From positions 62,001 through 126,000 of the forward strand of contig NZ_JARUKV010000003.1 of the NCBI RefSeq assembly GCF_029688865.1: 64,000 nucleotides of DNA. Direction: 5' to 3'. The notes beneath the pieces were generated by a model. The model did no database searches. It had not been told where the DNA came from and worked only from the letters and a program-made list of their open reading frames with translations. This document shows positions 53,405-62,113 of this stretch, one piece after another; position 1 is the stretch's first letter, and every line of letters begins with the position of its first letter. Position numbers and translations under genes: made by a program. This DNA comes from Natronococcus sp. A-GB7 (GTDB lineage: Archaea > Halobacteriota > Halobacteria > Halobacteriales > Natrialbaceae).

Positions 53405-53659
53405 ATGGCCGACACCGACCACGTGGTCTACGTCCTCGAGTGCGCCGACGGCTCGCTGTACACGGGGTATACGACCGACCTCGAGCGACGCGTCGCGGAA
53501 CACGACGCGGGCGAGGGGGCGAAGTACACCCGCGGGCGGACCCCGGTGGAGCTGTGCTACGAGGAGGGGTACGACTCGAAGTCCGCGGCGATGTCCCGCG
53601 AGTACGAGATCAAACAGCTGACGCGGGGTCAGAAGGAGCAGTTGGTCGGGCTCGAGTGA
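53405..53659 (+). CDS. GIY-YIG nuclease-domain protein (UPF0213/YhbQ-like)
   Basis: A protein of 84 residues. [20 protein letters not shown] is the GIY-YIG motif (VYVLE/YTGY), followed by [20 protein letters not shown] and [20 protein letters not shown] with the conserved Arg and Glu. Single-domain form; role in DNA repair is presumed from the family, not shown. Confidence 0.92.
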   Translation: MADTDHVVYVLECADGSLYTGYTTDLERRVAEHDAGEGAKYTRGRTPVELCYEEGYDSKSAAMSREYEIKQLTRGQKEQLVGLE

Positions 53660-54078
53660 TTGCTCGCCCGTGCTGAGAGAAACTCGTCGTAGGGAGAGAG
53701 TAGGTACTGAGTGTGGAACAAACAGCAGTTCCAGTTGGAGAAGTCACTTAGCTCACCCCTGTCAATAAGATAATATTATCCCCCGCAAACTCCTCGCTAC
53801 AACAGGAACCACTCTTCCTCTTCCCCTCCTCGGATGTCTAAGAAAACGGTACTCTTGGAGGCGACCGCACCGGTAACGGAGATGGCCATCAGCTAACCTG
53901 GCAGTCTCGATAGATGTTTCAACCGCCGTTCGAGATAGGGCGCGTATCTTGAAACGGCCCTCGCAAGACTCCGTTTGTGGGTCGCTATCCGACACTGCAT
54001 ATTCGGAGCAGTCACCCGGTCGTGAATCGGAGCAGCTCCGCCCGAACGATAATAGCGTCGGTTCTCGAAAGGAGGGAC
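53660..54078. other. Intergenic region of 419 bp
   Basis: No clear gene. One short minus-strand frame (53797-53889) has coding-like content and is listed separately. The right end leads to a ggaggg ribosome-binding site before ATG 54079. Confidence 0.5.
53797..53889 (-). CDS. Possible 30-residue ORF or gene remnant
   Basis: Reads MAISVTGAVASKSTVFLDIR then GGEEEEWFLL. Its acidity suits a haloarchaeal protein tail, but no ribosome-binding site is seen and the frame has a TAG just before the ATG. It may be the last exon-like remnant of a degraded gene. I do not recognise it. Confidence 0.22.
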   Translation of the reverse strand: MAISVTGAVASKSTVFLDIRGGEEEEWFLL

Positions 54079-54990
54079 ATGCCGGACGAGGAGGAAGCGG
54101 CCGAGGCCTTCGGAACGCTATCCGATCCCACGCGGGTCGCGATTTTGCGGGCGTTCGCGGAGGCGCTGGACGAGCAGGGGCTCACTCCAGGGGGATCGAT
54201 GCCGGAGCTGTCCTTTTCGGAGCTGTACGAGCGGGTCGAGATCGACTCGACGTCGCGACTGTCCTATCACCTCGAGAAGCTCGACGGGGCCTACCTTCGG
54301 CACACCGACGAGGGCTGGAAGTTCACCTACGCCGGCGAGGCGATCGTCAGACAGTACCTCGCGGGCGCGTACGCCGGCGACGTCGAACTCGACCCCTTCG
54401 AAATCGAGGGGCGTTGTCTACACTGTGACGCCGAAGAGCTCGTGACCGACGTCGAGGACAGGATGTTGATGCACCGCTGTGAGGAGTGTGGCGAGTGCTT
54501 CGGGAACATTCCCGTAACCCCCGCGCAGGTGACTGCTCGGGACGACGACGCCGTGATCGAGAGCGTGAAGACGCGGACCGCGAGTTACTTCCAGCAGTTC
54601 CGCGAGGGGGTCTGTGCGATCTGTGGGGGATGCAACGACCTCGATGTCAGGAACGTCGAGGACGTGGCGCCCGGGCCGCTCCGGTTCGTCGCGATCGCAC
54701 GCTGTCGGAGCTGCTGGACCAGGTTCAACGGTCCGCTATCGGTGTGGCTCGCCACCCATCCCGCCTCGATCGCCTTCCACTGGGAACAGGGTATCGACAC
54801 CACGTCCCTGAGCACGTTCGAGATGGTGCCACGCGTCATGGACGAGCAGTGGTCCACCGACCGCCTCGCCTCGGACACGTACGAGGTGACCTACCGCGTC
54901 GACGAGAACGCCCTCCGGTTGCTCGTCGACGACGACCTGTCCGTCGAGCGGGCCGAGCGCGTGCGACGCGATTCGGTCGGCGATCGCTGA
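54079..54990 (+). CDS. ArsR-like winged-helix regulator with zinc-ribbon C-terminal domain
   Basis: A protein of 303 residues from ATG 54079 (ggaggg 5' of it). An ArsR-type wHTH at about 8-100: FGTLSDPTRVAILRAFAEAL, SFSELYERVEIDSTSRLSYH then LEKLDGAYL. The C-terminal part has two CxxC-type pairs, GRCLHCDAEE / HRCEECGECF and GVCAICGGCN / ARCRSCWTRF, likely two zinc sites. Directly upstream of an ABC/MMPL export cassette, so the probable local regulator. Confidence 0.85.
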   Translation: MPDEEEAAEAFGTLSDPTRVAILRAFAEALDEQGLTPGGSMPELSFSELYERVEIDSTSRLSYHLEKLDGAYLRHTDEGWKFTYAGEAIVRQYLAGAYAGDVELDPFEIEGRCLHCDAEELVTDVEDRMLMHRCEECGECFGNIPVTPAQVTARDDDAVIESVKTRTASYFQQFREGVCAICGGCNDLDVRNVEDVAPGPLRFVAIARCRSCWTRFNGPLSVWLATHPASIAFHWEQGIDTTSLSTFEMVPRVMDEQWSTDRLASDTYEVTYRVDENALRLLVDDDLSVERAERVRRDSVGDR

Positions 54991-55107
54991 TTCTCTCGGA
55001 TTCGCTACTCAACGGCAGTTGACCGATTTCGCCCTGTGAGCCGATCCGCCGCGTCGAACCTGCAGCGAACCGTCGGATCTACTCAACCCTTTTTTTGAAC
55101 CAGATGC

Positions 55108-55117
55108 GACATATGTC
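55108..55117. promoter_or_regulatory. Palindrome before the ABC/MMPL cassette
   Basis: gacatatgtc is a perfect 10-bp palindrome 51 bp before the ATPase ATG, followed by an AT-rich stretch (tcatttattcgataacacttaag) that may contain the TATA element. Candidate operator for the adjacent regulator. Confidence 0.4.
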
Positions 55118-55167
55118 ATTTATTCGATAACACTTAAGCGTGAGTCCGGGTGACGTCCGGATACGCG

Positions 55168-55830
55168 ATGAGCGTACTCGAGACGAATGACCTGACGAAA
55201 CGTTACGGCGGCCGGCCGGTCGTCGACGCACTGGATCTGACGGTCGAGCGCGGGGAGGTGTTCGGCCTTGCCGGGTCCACTGGTGCCGGCAAATCGACGC
55301 TGCTCGATCTGCTGGCTGGGAGCGTCCGGCCCTCCAGGGGGAGCGCGACGGTCCTGGGGCTGGATCCCTGGCACGACCGGGATCGGCCCCACGAACGCGT
55401 GGGGTACCTCCGGGAGACCATCGACCTTGACGGCACGCAATCCGGGTGGGAACACCTCCGGAGGGGGACGGATCGAACGACCGACGACGCGGCCGTGACG
55501 GCAACCTTCGACCGCGTCGGTATCGCCCCCGATGTGGCCGCCCGACCCGTTCGTACGTACTCGGCCGGGACCGCACGCCGGCTCTCGCTCGCGATGTTCC
55601 TCGTCGGCGATCCCGACCTTCTGCTGCTGGATGCACCGACTGCTGGTCTGGATGGATCGGACAAGCTCCCCCTAGAAGCGATCGTCGAGGACGCCGCCGA
55701 CGAGGGGTCGACGGTCGTGCTGGAGGTCGCCCACGCTGGCGTCGCGATCCACGACTTCACCGTCGCGGCACCCGACGACTCGAATCGACAGCGACCCACC
55801 GATAGCCGAACCACCGACGGCGAACGCTAA
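55168..55830 (+). CDS. ABC transporter ATP-binding protein with altered Walker B
   Basis: A protein of 220 residues (ATG 55168, MSVLETNDLTKRYGGRPVVD). Walker A GSTGAGKST and signature YSAGTARRL are present, but Walker B reads LLLLDAPTAGLDG: the catalytic glutamate is Ala (residue 156). The usual Q-loop is replaced by YLRETID. ATP binding may remain, but hydrolysis should be weak or absent. No ABC permease follows; instead an MMPL transporter starts 4 bp after the stop. Confidence 0.85.
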   Translation: MSVLETNDLTKRYGGRPVVDALDLTVERGEVFGLAGSTGAGKSTLLDLLAGSVRPSRGSATVLGLDPWHDRDRPHERVGYLRETIDLDGTQSGWEHLRRGTDRTTDDAAVTATFDRVGIAPDVAARPVRTYSAGTARRLSLAMFLVGDPDLLLLDAPTAGLDGSDKLPLEAIVEDAADEGSTVVLEVAHAGVAIHDFTVAAPDDSNRQRPTDSRTTDGER

Positions 55831-55834
55831 CACC

Positions 55835-58417
55835 ATGCTACGAACGCTACTCCATCGAACGGCCGACGTCGTAACGACACACAACCACCTCGTCGTCATC
55901 CTCGCGCTCGTGCTCACGGCGGGCCTGGTCGTCGGCATCGCGAACGCCGAGATGGGCGGCGACGGCGGCTTCGCCGGTGCCGTCGAGACCGACGTCGACG
56001 AGGCGGAAGAGTACGTCCAGGCGAACTACGAAACCGACAGCGGCGACGATCCGGCAGCGCACTTCCCGGTCTACGTGCGGGACGACGGCGGCAACGCCCT
56101 CTCGACGGACGCGTTGATCGCGACGCTGGAGTACCAGCAGTCGGTCGCCGAGGACGACGCCGTCGCCGACGCGCGGACCGACGACGAGGTCCTGAGCATC
56201 GCCTCGCTGGTCGGGACGCAGGCCGCCGGCGATCCCGACGCCAGCCTCGACGAGCAGATTGCCGCCCTGGAGGCAGCCGACGAGGACGAGGTCGCCGCGC
56301 TCGTCGAGGCGACGCTCGCCGAAGATCCCCGTGCCCAGTTGCTGGTGCCCAACAGCTACGCGCCCGGCACCGCCGAGGCCGAGAGCACGCAGGTCGTCTT
56401 CGCGTTCGAGCCCACCGAGGACGGCGAGGCGCCCGCCGACGCCCAGTACGCGCTGGCCGATGGGGCCGCCGACCGCGAAACCTCCGAGTTCTTCACGCTC
56501 GGCCAGCCGGCGATGGACGAGATGTCCGAGACGAGCGTGGAGAACACGGTCTTCCTGGTGCTGCCGGTCGTGCTCGGACTGATCCTCGCCGTGGCCGCCT
56601 TCGCCTATCGCGACGTCGTCGACGTGGTCGTCGGGCTCGCGGGCGTGCTCGTCTCGATTCTCTGGATGTTCGGCATCCTGGGCTGGCTCGGCGTCGAGGT
56701 CGGGCCCGCGGTCGTGATCGGCCCGGTCCTGATCGCGGGGCTGTCGATCGACTACGGATTCCACGTCTTTACGCGCTACCGCGAGGAACGCGAGGCGCTA
56801 CGCGCCTCGGATGCGCGAACGGGGAGCGAGGCGACCCGTGAGCAACGAGGCCCCGACGAGCCAGTCCGATCCCCGATGGCTCGCGGGCTTCGCGCGGTCG
56901 CGGTCGCGTTCGGGCTCGTGACGATCACCGCCAGCATCGGTTTCCTCGCGAACGTCGTCAACCCCGTCGGCACCCTGCAGGACCTCGGGATCGCGATCAC
57001 GCTCGGCGTGATTTCGGCGTTCGTGGTCTTCGTCACCCTGGTTCCCGCGCTGAAGGTCACGATCGACGACGCCCTCGAGCGGCTCGGCCTGGATCGTCAC
57101 AAGCGGCCGCTGGGCGCTGGCGCCTACGTCGGCCCGGTCCTCTCGAGCACGGTGGCGCTGGCCCGCCGGGCGGCCCCCGTCGTAATCGTCGTTGCGCTCC
57201 TCGTCGCGGCCGGCGGTGCGGTCGCGTGGACGGCCCTCGACGAGGAGACGATGGGCGCCGAGAACCCCGACGTCGCCGAGTGGAAACAGGAGCTTCCCGG
57301 CCCCGTCGGCTGGGAGGAAAACGAGGCGATGGCGAACCAGGAGTACGTCGGCGAGCAGTTCCGTAGCGCCGCAGCCGACGAGGACGACCGCGTCCAGCTC
57401 CTCGTCGAGGGATCGGTGACCGACGACGACGCGCTGGACGCGCTCGAGGCAGGCATCGACGAGGGCGTCGAACGTGGCACGTTCGCCGAGGGACGCCTGG
57501 ACACTATCGAGACGCCGGCGGCCGTACTTAGCGGGGTCGCCGCCGAGGACGACGAGTTCGCGAGCACGGTCGAGGCTGCTGACACGACCGGCGACGGGAT
57601 CCCCGACAGCGACCTCGAGGCAGTGTACGACCACCTCTACGAGGTCGACGCCGAGGCGGCGAGCGCGGTGATCGAGCGGGAGGATGGGGAGTACCAGTCG
57701 CTGCGAGCGATCGGGCCGCCCCAGGCCGCCGACGGGCCGGCGGTCGACGGCGATCGGTCGGGGAACCTGTTCGCGGTCGGCGACGCGGTCGAAACCGAGG
57801 GCGGCGACCTGGAGGCAACCGTCGTTAGCGATGCCACCGCCGAGCAGGCGTCGATCGAGCGGATCACCGACGGCATCGTCCGGGTGATGATCGTCGCCGT
57901 GGCCGCGGTATTTCTGGCGCTCGTCGCCGTCTACCGGCGGGTACACGGAAGCGCCACCCTCGGTCTGCTGACGGCCGTCCCCGTCGCGCTCGTGCTCGGA
58001 TACGTCGTTGGCGGGATGTACCTGCTGGACGTCCCGCTGAACTTCCTGACAGCGCTGCTGGTGAGCCTGGTGATCGGGATCGGCGTCGACTACTCGATCC
58101 ACCTCAGCGACCGGTTCGCGCACGAGCGCGCTCGCGGCCGGACGGATCTCGACGCCCTCGAGATCGCCGTCACCGGTACCGGCGGCGCCCTCCTCGGGAG
58201 CATGTCGACGTCAGTCGCTGCCTTCGCCGGCATGTTGATTCATCCCGATCCGTCGTTCGGGAACTTCGCGACGCTGGTCGTCCTGGCGATGGTCGCCGCG
58301 TTCGTCGCGAGTGTGGTCGTCCTGCCGAGCCTGCTGTACCTTTGGGCGCGCTCCGTGAGCACCGACCAGGCGACCGAAGATGCTGACCCTGACGTCGTAG
58401 CGTCTACCCAAGACTGA
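55835..58417 (+). CDS. MMPL/RND-family transporter, 860 residues
   Basis: Two homologous halves, each with one membrane helix, a large extracellular domain and five further helices (12 in all). Halves seen as VFLVLPVVLGLILAVAAFAY...VVIGPVLIAGLSIDYGFHVF then IVAVAAVFLALVAVYRRVHG...LVSLVIGIGVDYSIHLSDRF, with the conserved Asp in the GLSIDYG / GIGVDYS motif of RND superfamily proton relays. Exports lipids or hydrophobic compounds by proton motive force. In an operon with the regulator and ABC-like ATPase. Confidence 0.93.
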   Translation: MLRTLLHRTADVVTTHNHLVVILALVLTAGLVVGIANAEMGGDGGFAGAVETDVDEAEEYVQANYETDSGDDPAAHFPVYVRDDGGNALSTDALIATLEYQQSVAEDDAVADARTDDEVLSIASLVGTQAAGDPDASLDEQIAALEAADEDEVAALVEATLAEDPRAQLLVPNSYAPGTAEAESTQVVFAFEPTEDGEAPADAQYALADGAADRETSEFFTLGQPAMDEMSETSVENTVFLVLPVVLGLILAVAAFAYRDVVDVVVGLAGVLVSILWMFGILGWLGVEVGPAVVIGPVLIAGLSIDYGFHVFTRYREEREALRASDARTGSEATREQRGPDEPVRSPMARGLRAVAVAFGLVTITASIGFLANVVNPVGTLQDLGIAITLGVISAFVVFVTLVPALKVTIDDALERLGLDRHKRPLGAGAYVGPVLSSTVALARRAAPVVIVVALLVAAGGAVAWTALDEETMGAENPDVAEWKQELPGPVGWEENEAMANQEYVGEQFRSAAADEDDRVQLLVEGSVTDDDALDALEAGIDEGVERGTFAEGRLDTIETPAAVLSGVAAEDDEFASTVEAADTTGDGIPDSDLEAVYDHLYEVDAEAASAVIEREDGEYQSLRAIGPPQAADGPAVDGDRSGNLFAVGDAVETEGGDLEATVVSDATAEQASIERITDGIVRVMIVAVAAVFLALVAVYRRVHGSATLGLLTAVPVALVLGYVVGGMYLLDVPLNFLTALLVSLVIGIGVDYSIHLSDRFAHERARGRTDLDALEIAVTGTGGALLGSMSTSVAAFAGMLIHPDPSFGNFATLVVLAMVAAFVASVVVLPSLLYLWARSVSTDQATEDADPDVVASTQD

Positions 58418-58873
58418 GACGAACAGCTGTTACTCGCGCCTTTGCCCGGGGATCCTTACAATTATAGGACAGATCACAGTTCGCCGCGTTACACCCTCCC
58501 CTTGTACGGAACGCGCTTCTGTTCCCAATACGGGATTTCCACGTTCTCCCCAACCGACTCGCTCGCGTTGTCGGCTCACGGGCACAGGGAGCCCTCTGCT
58601 CACGGACGCACAGCATCCGTTTGCACTATCCGCACGGTACGCGGGACTGTCGGTCCCGCGTCACTCGCGAAGACCTCGCACGGCGTCGGATCGCAGTTCG
58701 CTGTCGGCTCACTGCGATCCAGCGTGCGCCGCCGCACGGGAGTCGACTGATTCGGTCGACCGACCTGGTTCGGTCGGCTCCAGTGGTCCGTGGATCCGTC
58801 CTCGTCGAATCGGATTCGTTCCGATAGAACGAGTACCATATCCGGGAGTTCGAGGACGGACATCCAGCTCTCG
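58418..58873. other. Intergenic region of 456 bp with structured repeat
   Basis: No gene supported. The left half (58440-58545) contains an odd ordered sequence with cggggatccttacaattatagg that might be the end of an old mobile element; the right half holds a repeat. The promoter for neither neighbour is obvious, since both flanking genes end toward the region. Confidence 0.5.
58545..58690 (-). repeat. Dispersed structured repeat, related blocks
   Basis: The reverse complement contains gcgggaccgacagtcccgc (inverted repeat), then gtccgtgagcagaggg and gtgcccgtgagccgacaacg, which parallel the gcgggacc / gtgcccgtgagcagagag / cgagcaacg order in the repeats at 4723 and 25165. Its outer end (ctccccaaccgactcgctcg) resembles a block at 10579-10598. 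It may be a divergent member of the same family. Confidence 0.5.
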
Positions 58874-59458
58874 TTACTCGTCGGCTGCAGCCGTCCGCGG
58901 AGTGCTCACGTCGGGCTCGATGTGGGCGTACTCGACGAGCATCCGGCCTAGTTTCCGGGTTCGCTCCTCGAGTTTCTCGTCGACGAACGCACGGCCGTCG
59001 ACGGCCTCCGAATCGGGCTCGAACTCGCTCGAGGCGCCGCGGATGCCGACCTGGTGGGGGAGCACCCAGCCGTGGACGCCCCGAACCGTGATCCGGAGGT
59101 GGTCGAGCGTCGAGCCGTAGCTGCCCCCGCCCGCGGTCGCGAGCAGGCCGACGGTCGTGTCCTCGAACTCCTCGAACCCGCAGTAGTCGTGGAGGTTCTT
59201 CAGCGCGCCCGAGTACGAGCCGTGGTAGACCGGGGAGCCGAGCGCGACGGCGTCGGCCTCCCGGACGAGCCGTTTCGCGGCCTCGCCGTCGCCCTGACCG
59301 TCGACGTCGGGGTCGTAGACGGGGAGGTCGTACTCGCGCAGATCGAGCAGCCGGGTCTCGGCGCCGGCCTCCTCGGCCGAGTCCAGGACGTACTCGAGGG
59401 CAGTTCGCGTGTAGCTTTCGTCGCGGAGACTGCCGGAGACGGCGAGAATGCGTGTCAT
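58874..59458 (-). CDS. NADPH-dependent FMN reductase
   Basis: A protein of 194 residues, flavodoxin-like fold. MTRILAVSGSLRDESYTRTA, LDLREYDLPVYDPD, ADAVALGSPVYHGSYSGALK and VGLLATAGGGSYGSTLDHLR match the NADPH_FMN_red family. It may supply reduced flavin or reduce quinones. The reading frame extends upstream without a better start. Confidence 0.9.
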   Translation of the reverse strand: MTRILAVSGSLRDESYTRTALEYVLDSAEEAGAETRLLDLREYDLPVYDPDVDGQGDGEAAKRLVREADAVALGSPVYHGSYSGALKNLHDYCGFEEFEDTTVGLLATAGGGSYGSTLDHLRITVRGVHGWVLPHQVGIRGASSEFEPDSEAVDGRAFVDEKLEERTRKLGRMLVEYAHIEPDVSTPRTAAADE

Positions 59459-59547
59459 ACCGCCCCTAGCGTGGTCGACGTCAAAACCTCGTTGCCTTCG
59501 GTGCCGACAGCGTCGCCTTTTTCGCACCGGACGGTGAGGGGCGGGGT

Positions 59548-60936
59548 ATGGAGACGATCTCGTTCGGAACCGACGGCTGGCGGGCGCCCCTCGAGGAGTT
59601 CACGGCGCCGAGAGTGCGGATGGTCGGACAGGCGGTCGCGACGTACCTCGCCGACGAGGGACTCGAGGGACCGGTCGCGGTCGGCTACGACGCCCGCGAG
59701 ACCTCGCGGGGGTTCGCCGAGGAGCTGACTCGCGTGCTGTGTGCAAACGGGTTCGACGTCCTGCTGTCCGAGCGGGACCGACCGACGCCGCTTTTCGCCC
59801 ACGCGATCGTCGAACGGGATCTGGCAGGGGCGATGGTCGTCACGGCCTCGCACAACCCGCCCGAGTACAACGGCGTGAAGTTCATCCCCGAAGACGGCGC
59901 CCCGGCACTGCCGGAGGTGATGGACGCGGTCGCGGATCGTCTCGCCGAGCCCGATCCGCTCCCCGAGGACGAGCACGGAAGCGCCGAGGAGATCGATTTC
60001 GTCGAACCTCACGCCGACGCCGCGTTCGACCTCCTCGAGGAGACGATCGGCGACGTCGATCTCGAGGGAACGTCCGTCGCCTACGACGCGATGTACGGCA
60101 GCGGTCGCGGAACGACCGACGCCATCCTCGAGCGGGCCGGCGCCACGGTCAATCGGCTGCGCTGCGAGCAGGATCCGGCGTTCGGCGGCGGGGCGCCCGA
60201 ACCCGCGCCGGAGAACCTCGAGGCGCTCGTCGAGCGCGTGACCGACGGCGACGCCGACCTCGGTGTCGCCAACGACGGGGACGCCGATCGAATCGCGATC
60301 GTGACGCCCGAACGGGGCTACCTCGACGAGAACCTCTTTTTCGCCGCGCTGTACGACTACCTGCTCGAGCGCGACTCCGGAGCCGTCGTCAGGACGGTGT
60401 CGACGACGTTCCTGATCGACCGGGTCGCCGACGCCCACGACGAGGCCGTCCATGAGGTCCCGGTCGGGTTCAAGTGGATCGCAAAGGGGATGGCCGATCA
60501 CGACGCGCTGGTCGGTGGCGAGGAGTCTGGCGGGTTCACGATACGGGGTCACGTTCGCGAGAAGGACGGGGTCCTGATGGCGCTGCTGGCCGCCGCGATG
60601 CACGACGCCGAACCGATCGACGACCGCGTCGACCGCCTGCTCGACGAGCACGGAACGGTCGTCCAGGACAAGCGCAGCGTCGCCTGCCCCGACCACGAGA
60701 AGGCGCGGGTGATCGACGACCTCGGCGACGAGATCCCTGACGACGTCGCCGGAACGCCCGTCGAGGACGTCAACACCGCCGACGGGTTCAAGCTCCAGCT
60801 CGAGGACGGCTCCTGGCTGCTCGTTCGGCCGAGCGGCACCGAACCCAAACTGCGAGTCTACGCGGAGGCGACCGACGAGGACCGGGTCGCCGAACTGCTC
60901 GAGGCCGGCGAGGCGCTGGTCGAGCCGCTCGTCTGA
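59548..60936 (+). CDS. Phosphohexomutase (phosphoglucomutase/phosphomannomutase, GlmM-like)
   Basis: A protein of 462 residues. Catalytic serine loop VVTASHNPPEYNGVKF (about 95-110), metal loop DGDADRIAIV (about 245), sugar loop GGEESGGF (about 320), phosphate loop RPSGTEPKLRVYAEA (about 430). Interconverts hexose-1-P and hexose-6-P; sugar preference is not readable. ATG 59548 follows a gaggggcgg stretch. Confidence 0.93.
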   Translation: METISFGTDGWRAPLEEFTAPRVRMVGQAVATYLADEGLEGPVAVGYDARETSRGFAEELTRVLCANGFDVLLSERDRPTPLFAHAIVERDLAGAMVVTASHNPPEYNGVKFIPEDGAPALPEVMDAVADRLAEPDPLPEDEHGSAEEIDFVEPHADAAFDLLEETIGDVDLEGTSVAYDAMYGSGRGTTDAILERAGATVNRLRCEQDPAFGGGAPEPAPENLEALVERVTDGDADLGVANDGDADRIAIVTPERGYLDENLFFAALYDYLLERDSGAVVRTVSTTFLIDRVADAHDEAVHEVPVGFKWIAKGMADHDALVGGEESGGFTIRGHVREKDGVLMALLAAAMHDAEPIDDRVDRLLDEHGTVVQDKRSVACPDHEKARVIDDLGDEIPDDVAGTPVEDVNTADGFKLQLEDGSWLLVRPSGTEPKLRVYAEATDEDRVAELLEAGEALVEPLV

Positions 60937-60989
60937 GGGTTGCGCACTCCGGGTTCACGCTTACCGGGACAGCGATCCCAGAGACGAGT

Positions 60990-61382
60990 ATGAGCAGATC
61001 CGACGACGCCGCGTACACCGAGCTCGAACCCGACGCGTGGCATCAGACCGAGGAAAGCGACTACGCCATCGACTGTCCGGAGTGTGGCTCGAAGGCGTCC
61101 CTGATGAACGTCGTCAAACACGGCCGCTGTAACGGCTATCTGAGCAAACACGACGAGGATGTCGACCTCGATACCCAGCCGATGGACTGTACGGCCAAGC
61201 TCTGGTTCGAACTCGGCTACGTCTCCGATCCCGACGAGTCGATGACCGACGACGCCGTCGGCGCGGACGATGACGATAACGAGGACGAGACCGACGAGGG
61301 AATCGAATCCGAAGAGGGGGTTCCCGCCTCGGACTCGCCTGCGGGTGCCGAGGGAACTGTTGACGACGATCAGACGCAATAA
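60990..61382 (+). CDS. Hypothetical zinc-binding protein, 130 residues
   Basis: AIDCPECGSKASLMNVVKHG has a CPECG zinc knuckle, with further cysteines in GRCNGYL and MDCTAK, then a long Asp/Glu-rich, probably disordered C-terminal tail (about 80-130). Unknown function; haloarchaeal-type acidic protein. Convergent with cysE, 4 bp apart. Confidence 0.7.
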   Translation: MSRSDDAAYTELEPDAWHQTEESDYAIDCPECGSKASLMNVVKHGRCNGYLSKHDEDVDLDTQPMDCTAKLWFELGYVSDPDESMTDDAVGADDDDNEDETDEGIESEEGVPASDSPAGAEGTVDDDQTQ

Positions 61383-61386
61383 CCGC

Positions 61387-61896
61387 TTAGTCGATCCGTT
61401 CTGCAGGGACGCCGGCGACGGTCGTCCCGGAGTCGACATCCTCAGTGACGACCGACCCCGCACCCACGGCCGCGCCTTCGCCGATCGTGATATCTCCCAG
61501 CAGCGTCGCGTTCGCGCCGACGGTGACGCCGTCCTCGAGGGTCGGATGGCGCTTGACGGGTTCGTTCGCCGTTCCGCCGAGGGTGACGCCGTGGTACATG
61601 TGGACGTCGTCGCCCACCTCGGCCGTCTCGCCGATGACGACGCCCATTCCGTGGTCGATCGTGACGCGACGTCCGACCGTCGCCGCGGGGTGGATCTCGA
61701 CGCCGGTCAGCATGCGGACGAGATAGGCGAGCACGCGAGCGACGAGCTCGAACCCCCCGTTCCAGAGGCGGTGGGCGAGTCGGTGGCCCCAGACGGCGTG
61801 GACGCCGGGATACGTGAGCCAGACCACGCGACAGCCCGTCGCCGCGGGATCGCGGTCGCACATCGCACGAACGTCCTCGCGGAGTTTTCCGATCAT
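61387..61896 (-). CDS. cysE: Serine O-acetyltransferase (short form)
   Basis: A protein of 169 residues. Left-handed beta-helix hexapeptides from about residue 65: GVEIHPAATVGRRVTIDHGM, GVVIGETAEVGDDVHMYHGV, TLGGTANEPVKRHPTLEDGV, then TVGANATLLGDITIGEGA. His in DHG and the YHGV segment are active-site features. The N-terminal helical domain is short, as in EpsC-type enzymes. Makes O-acetylserine for cysteine synthesis. A 45-codon ORF overlaps its start. Confidence 0.93.
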   Translation of the reverse strand: MIGKLREDVRAMCDRDPAATGCRVVWLTYPGVHAVWGHRLAHRLWNGGFELVARVLAYLVRMLTGVEIHPAATVGRRVTIDHGMGVVIGETAEVGDDVHMYHGVTLGGTANEPVKRHPTLEDGVTVGANATLLGDITIGEGAAVGAGSVVTEDVDSGTTVAGVPAERID

Positions 61897-62030
61897 GCGT
61901 CCTCGAGGCGGATTTCGCTGGTATCCGACGCCGTTCGGACGAGTTCGGGCCGCGACGGTCGTCGTCGGTCGGAGGCCGCTGCGAGCGCGACGCTCCGTGT
62001 GACGGACCCGGTGCGGCCGGTCGAGAGCAT
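61893..62030 (-). CDS. Possible 45-residue ORF overlapping the cysE start
   Basis: MLSTGRTGSVTRSVALAAAS then DRRRPSRPELVRTASDTSEI and RLEDA. Its TGA overlaps the cysE ATG by 4 bp (ATGA), which is the coupling seen in many haloarchaeal operons. Arg- and Ser-rich composition argues against; third positions are GC-rich. Could also be leader DNA without coding function. Confidence 0.25.
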   Translation of the reverse strand: MLSTGRTGSVTRSVALAAASDRRRPSRPELVRTASDTSEIRLEDA

Positions 62031-62113
62031 GCCTCTCACTACTCCGATCGACGGGCTAAAATGGATCGCTTCGCTGACCATCCTGTAAACCAACTACGAC
62101 GATACCTTTTCGG

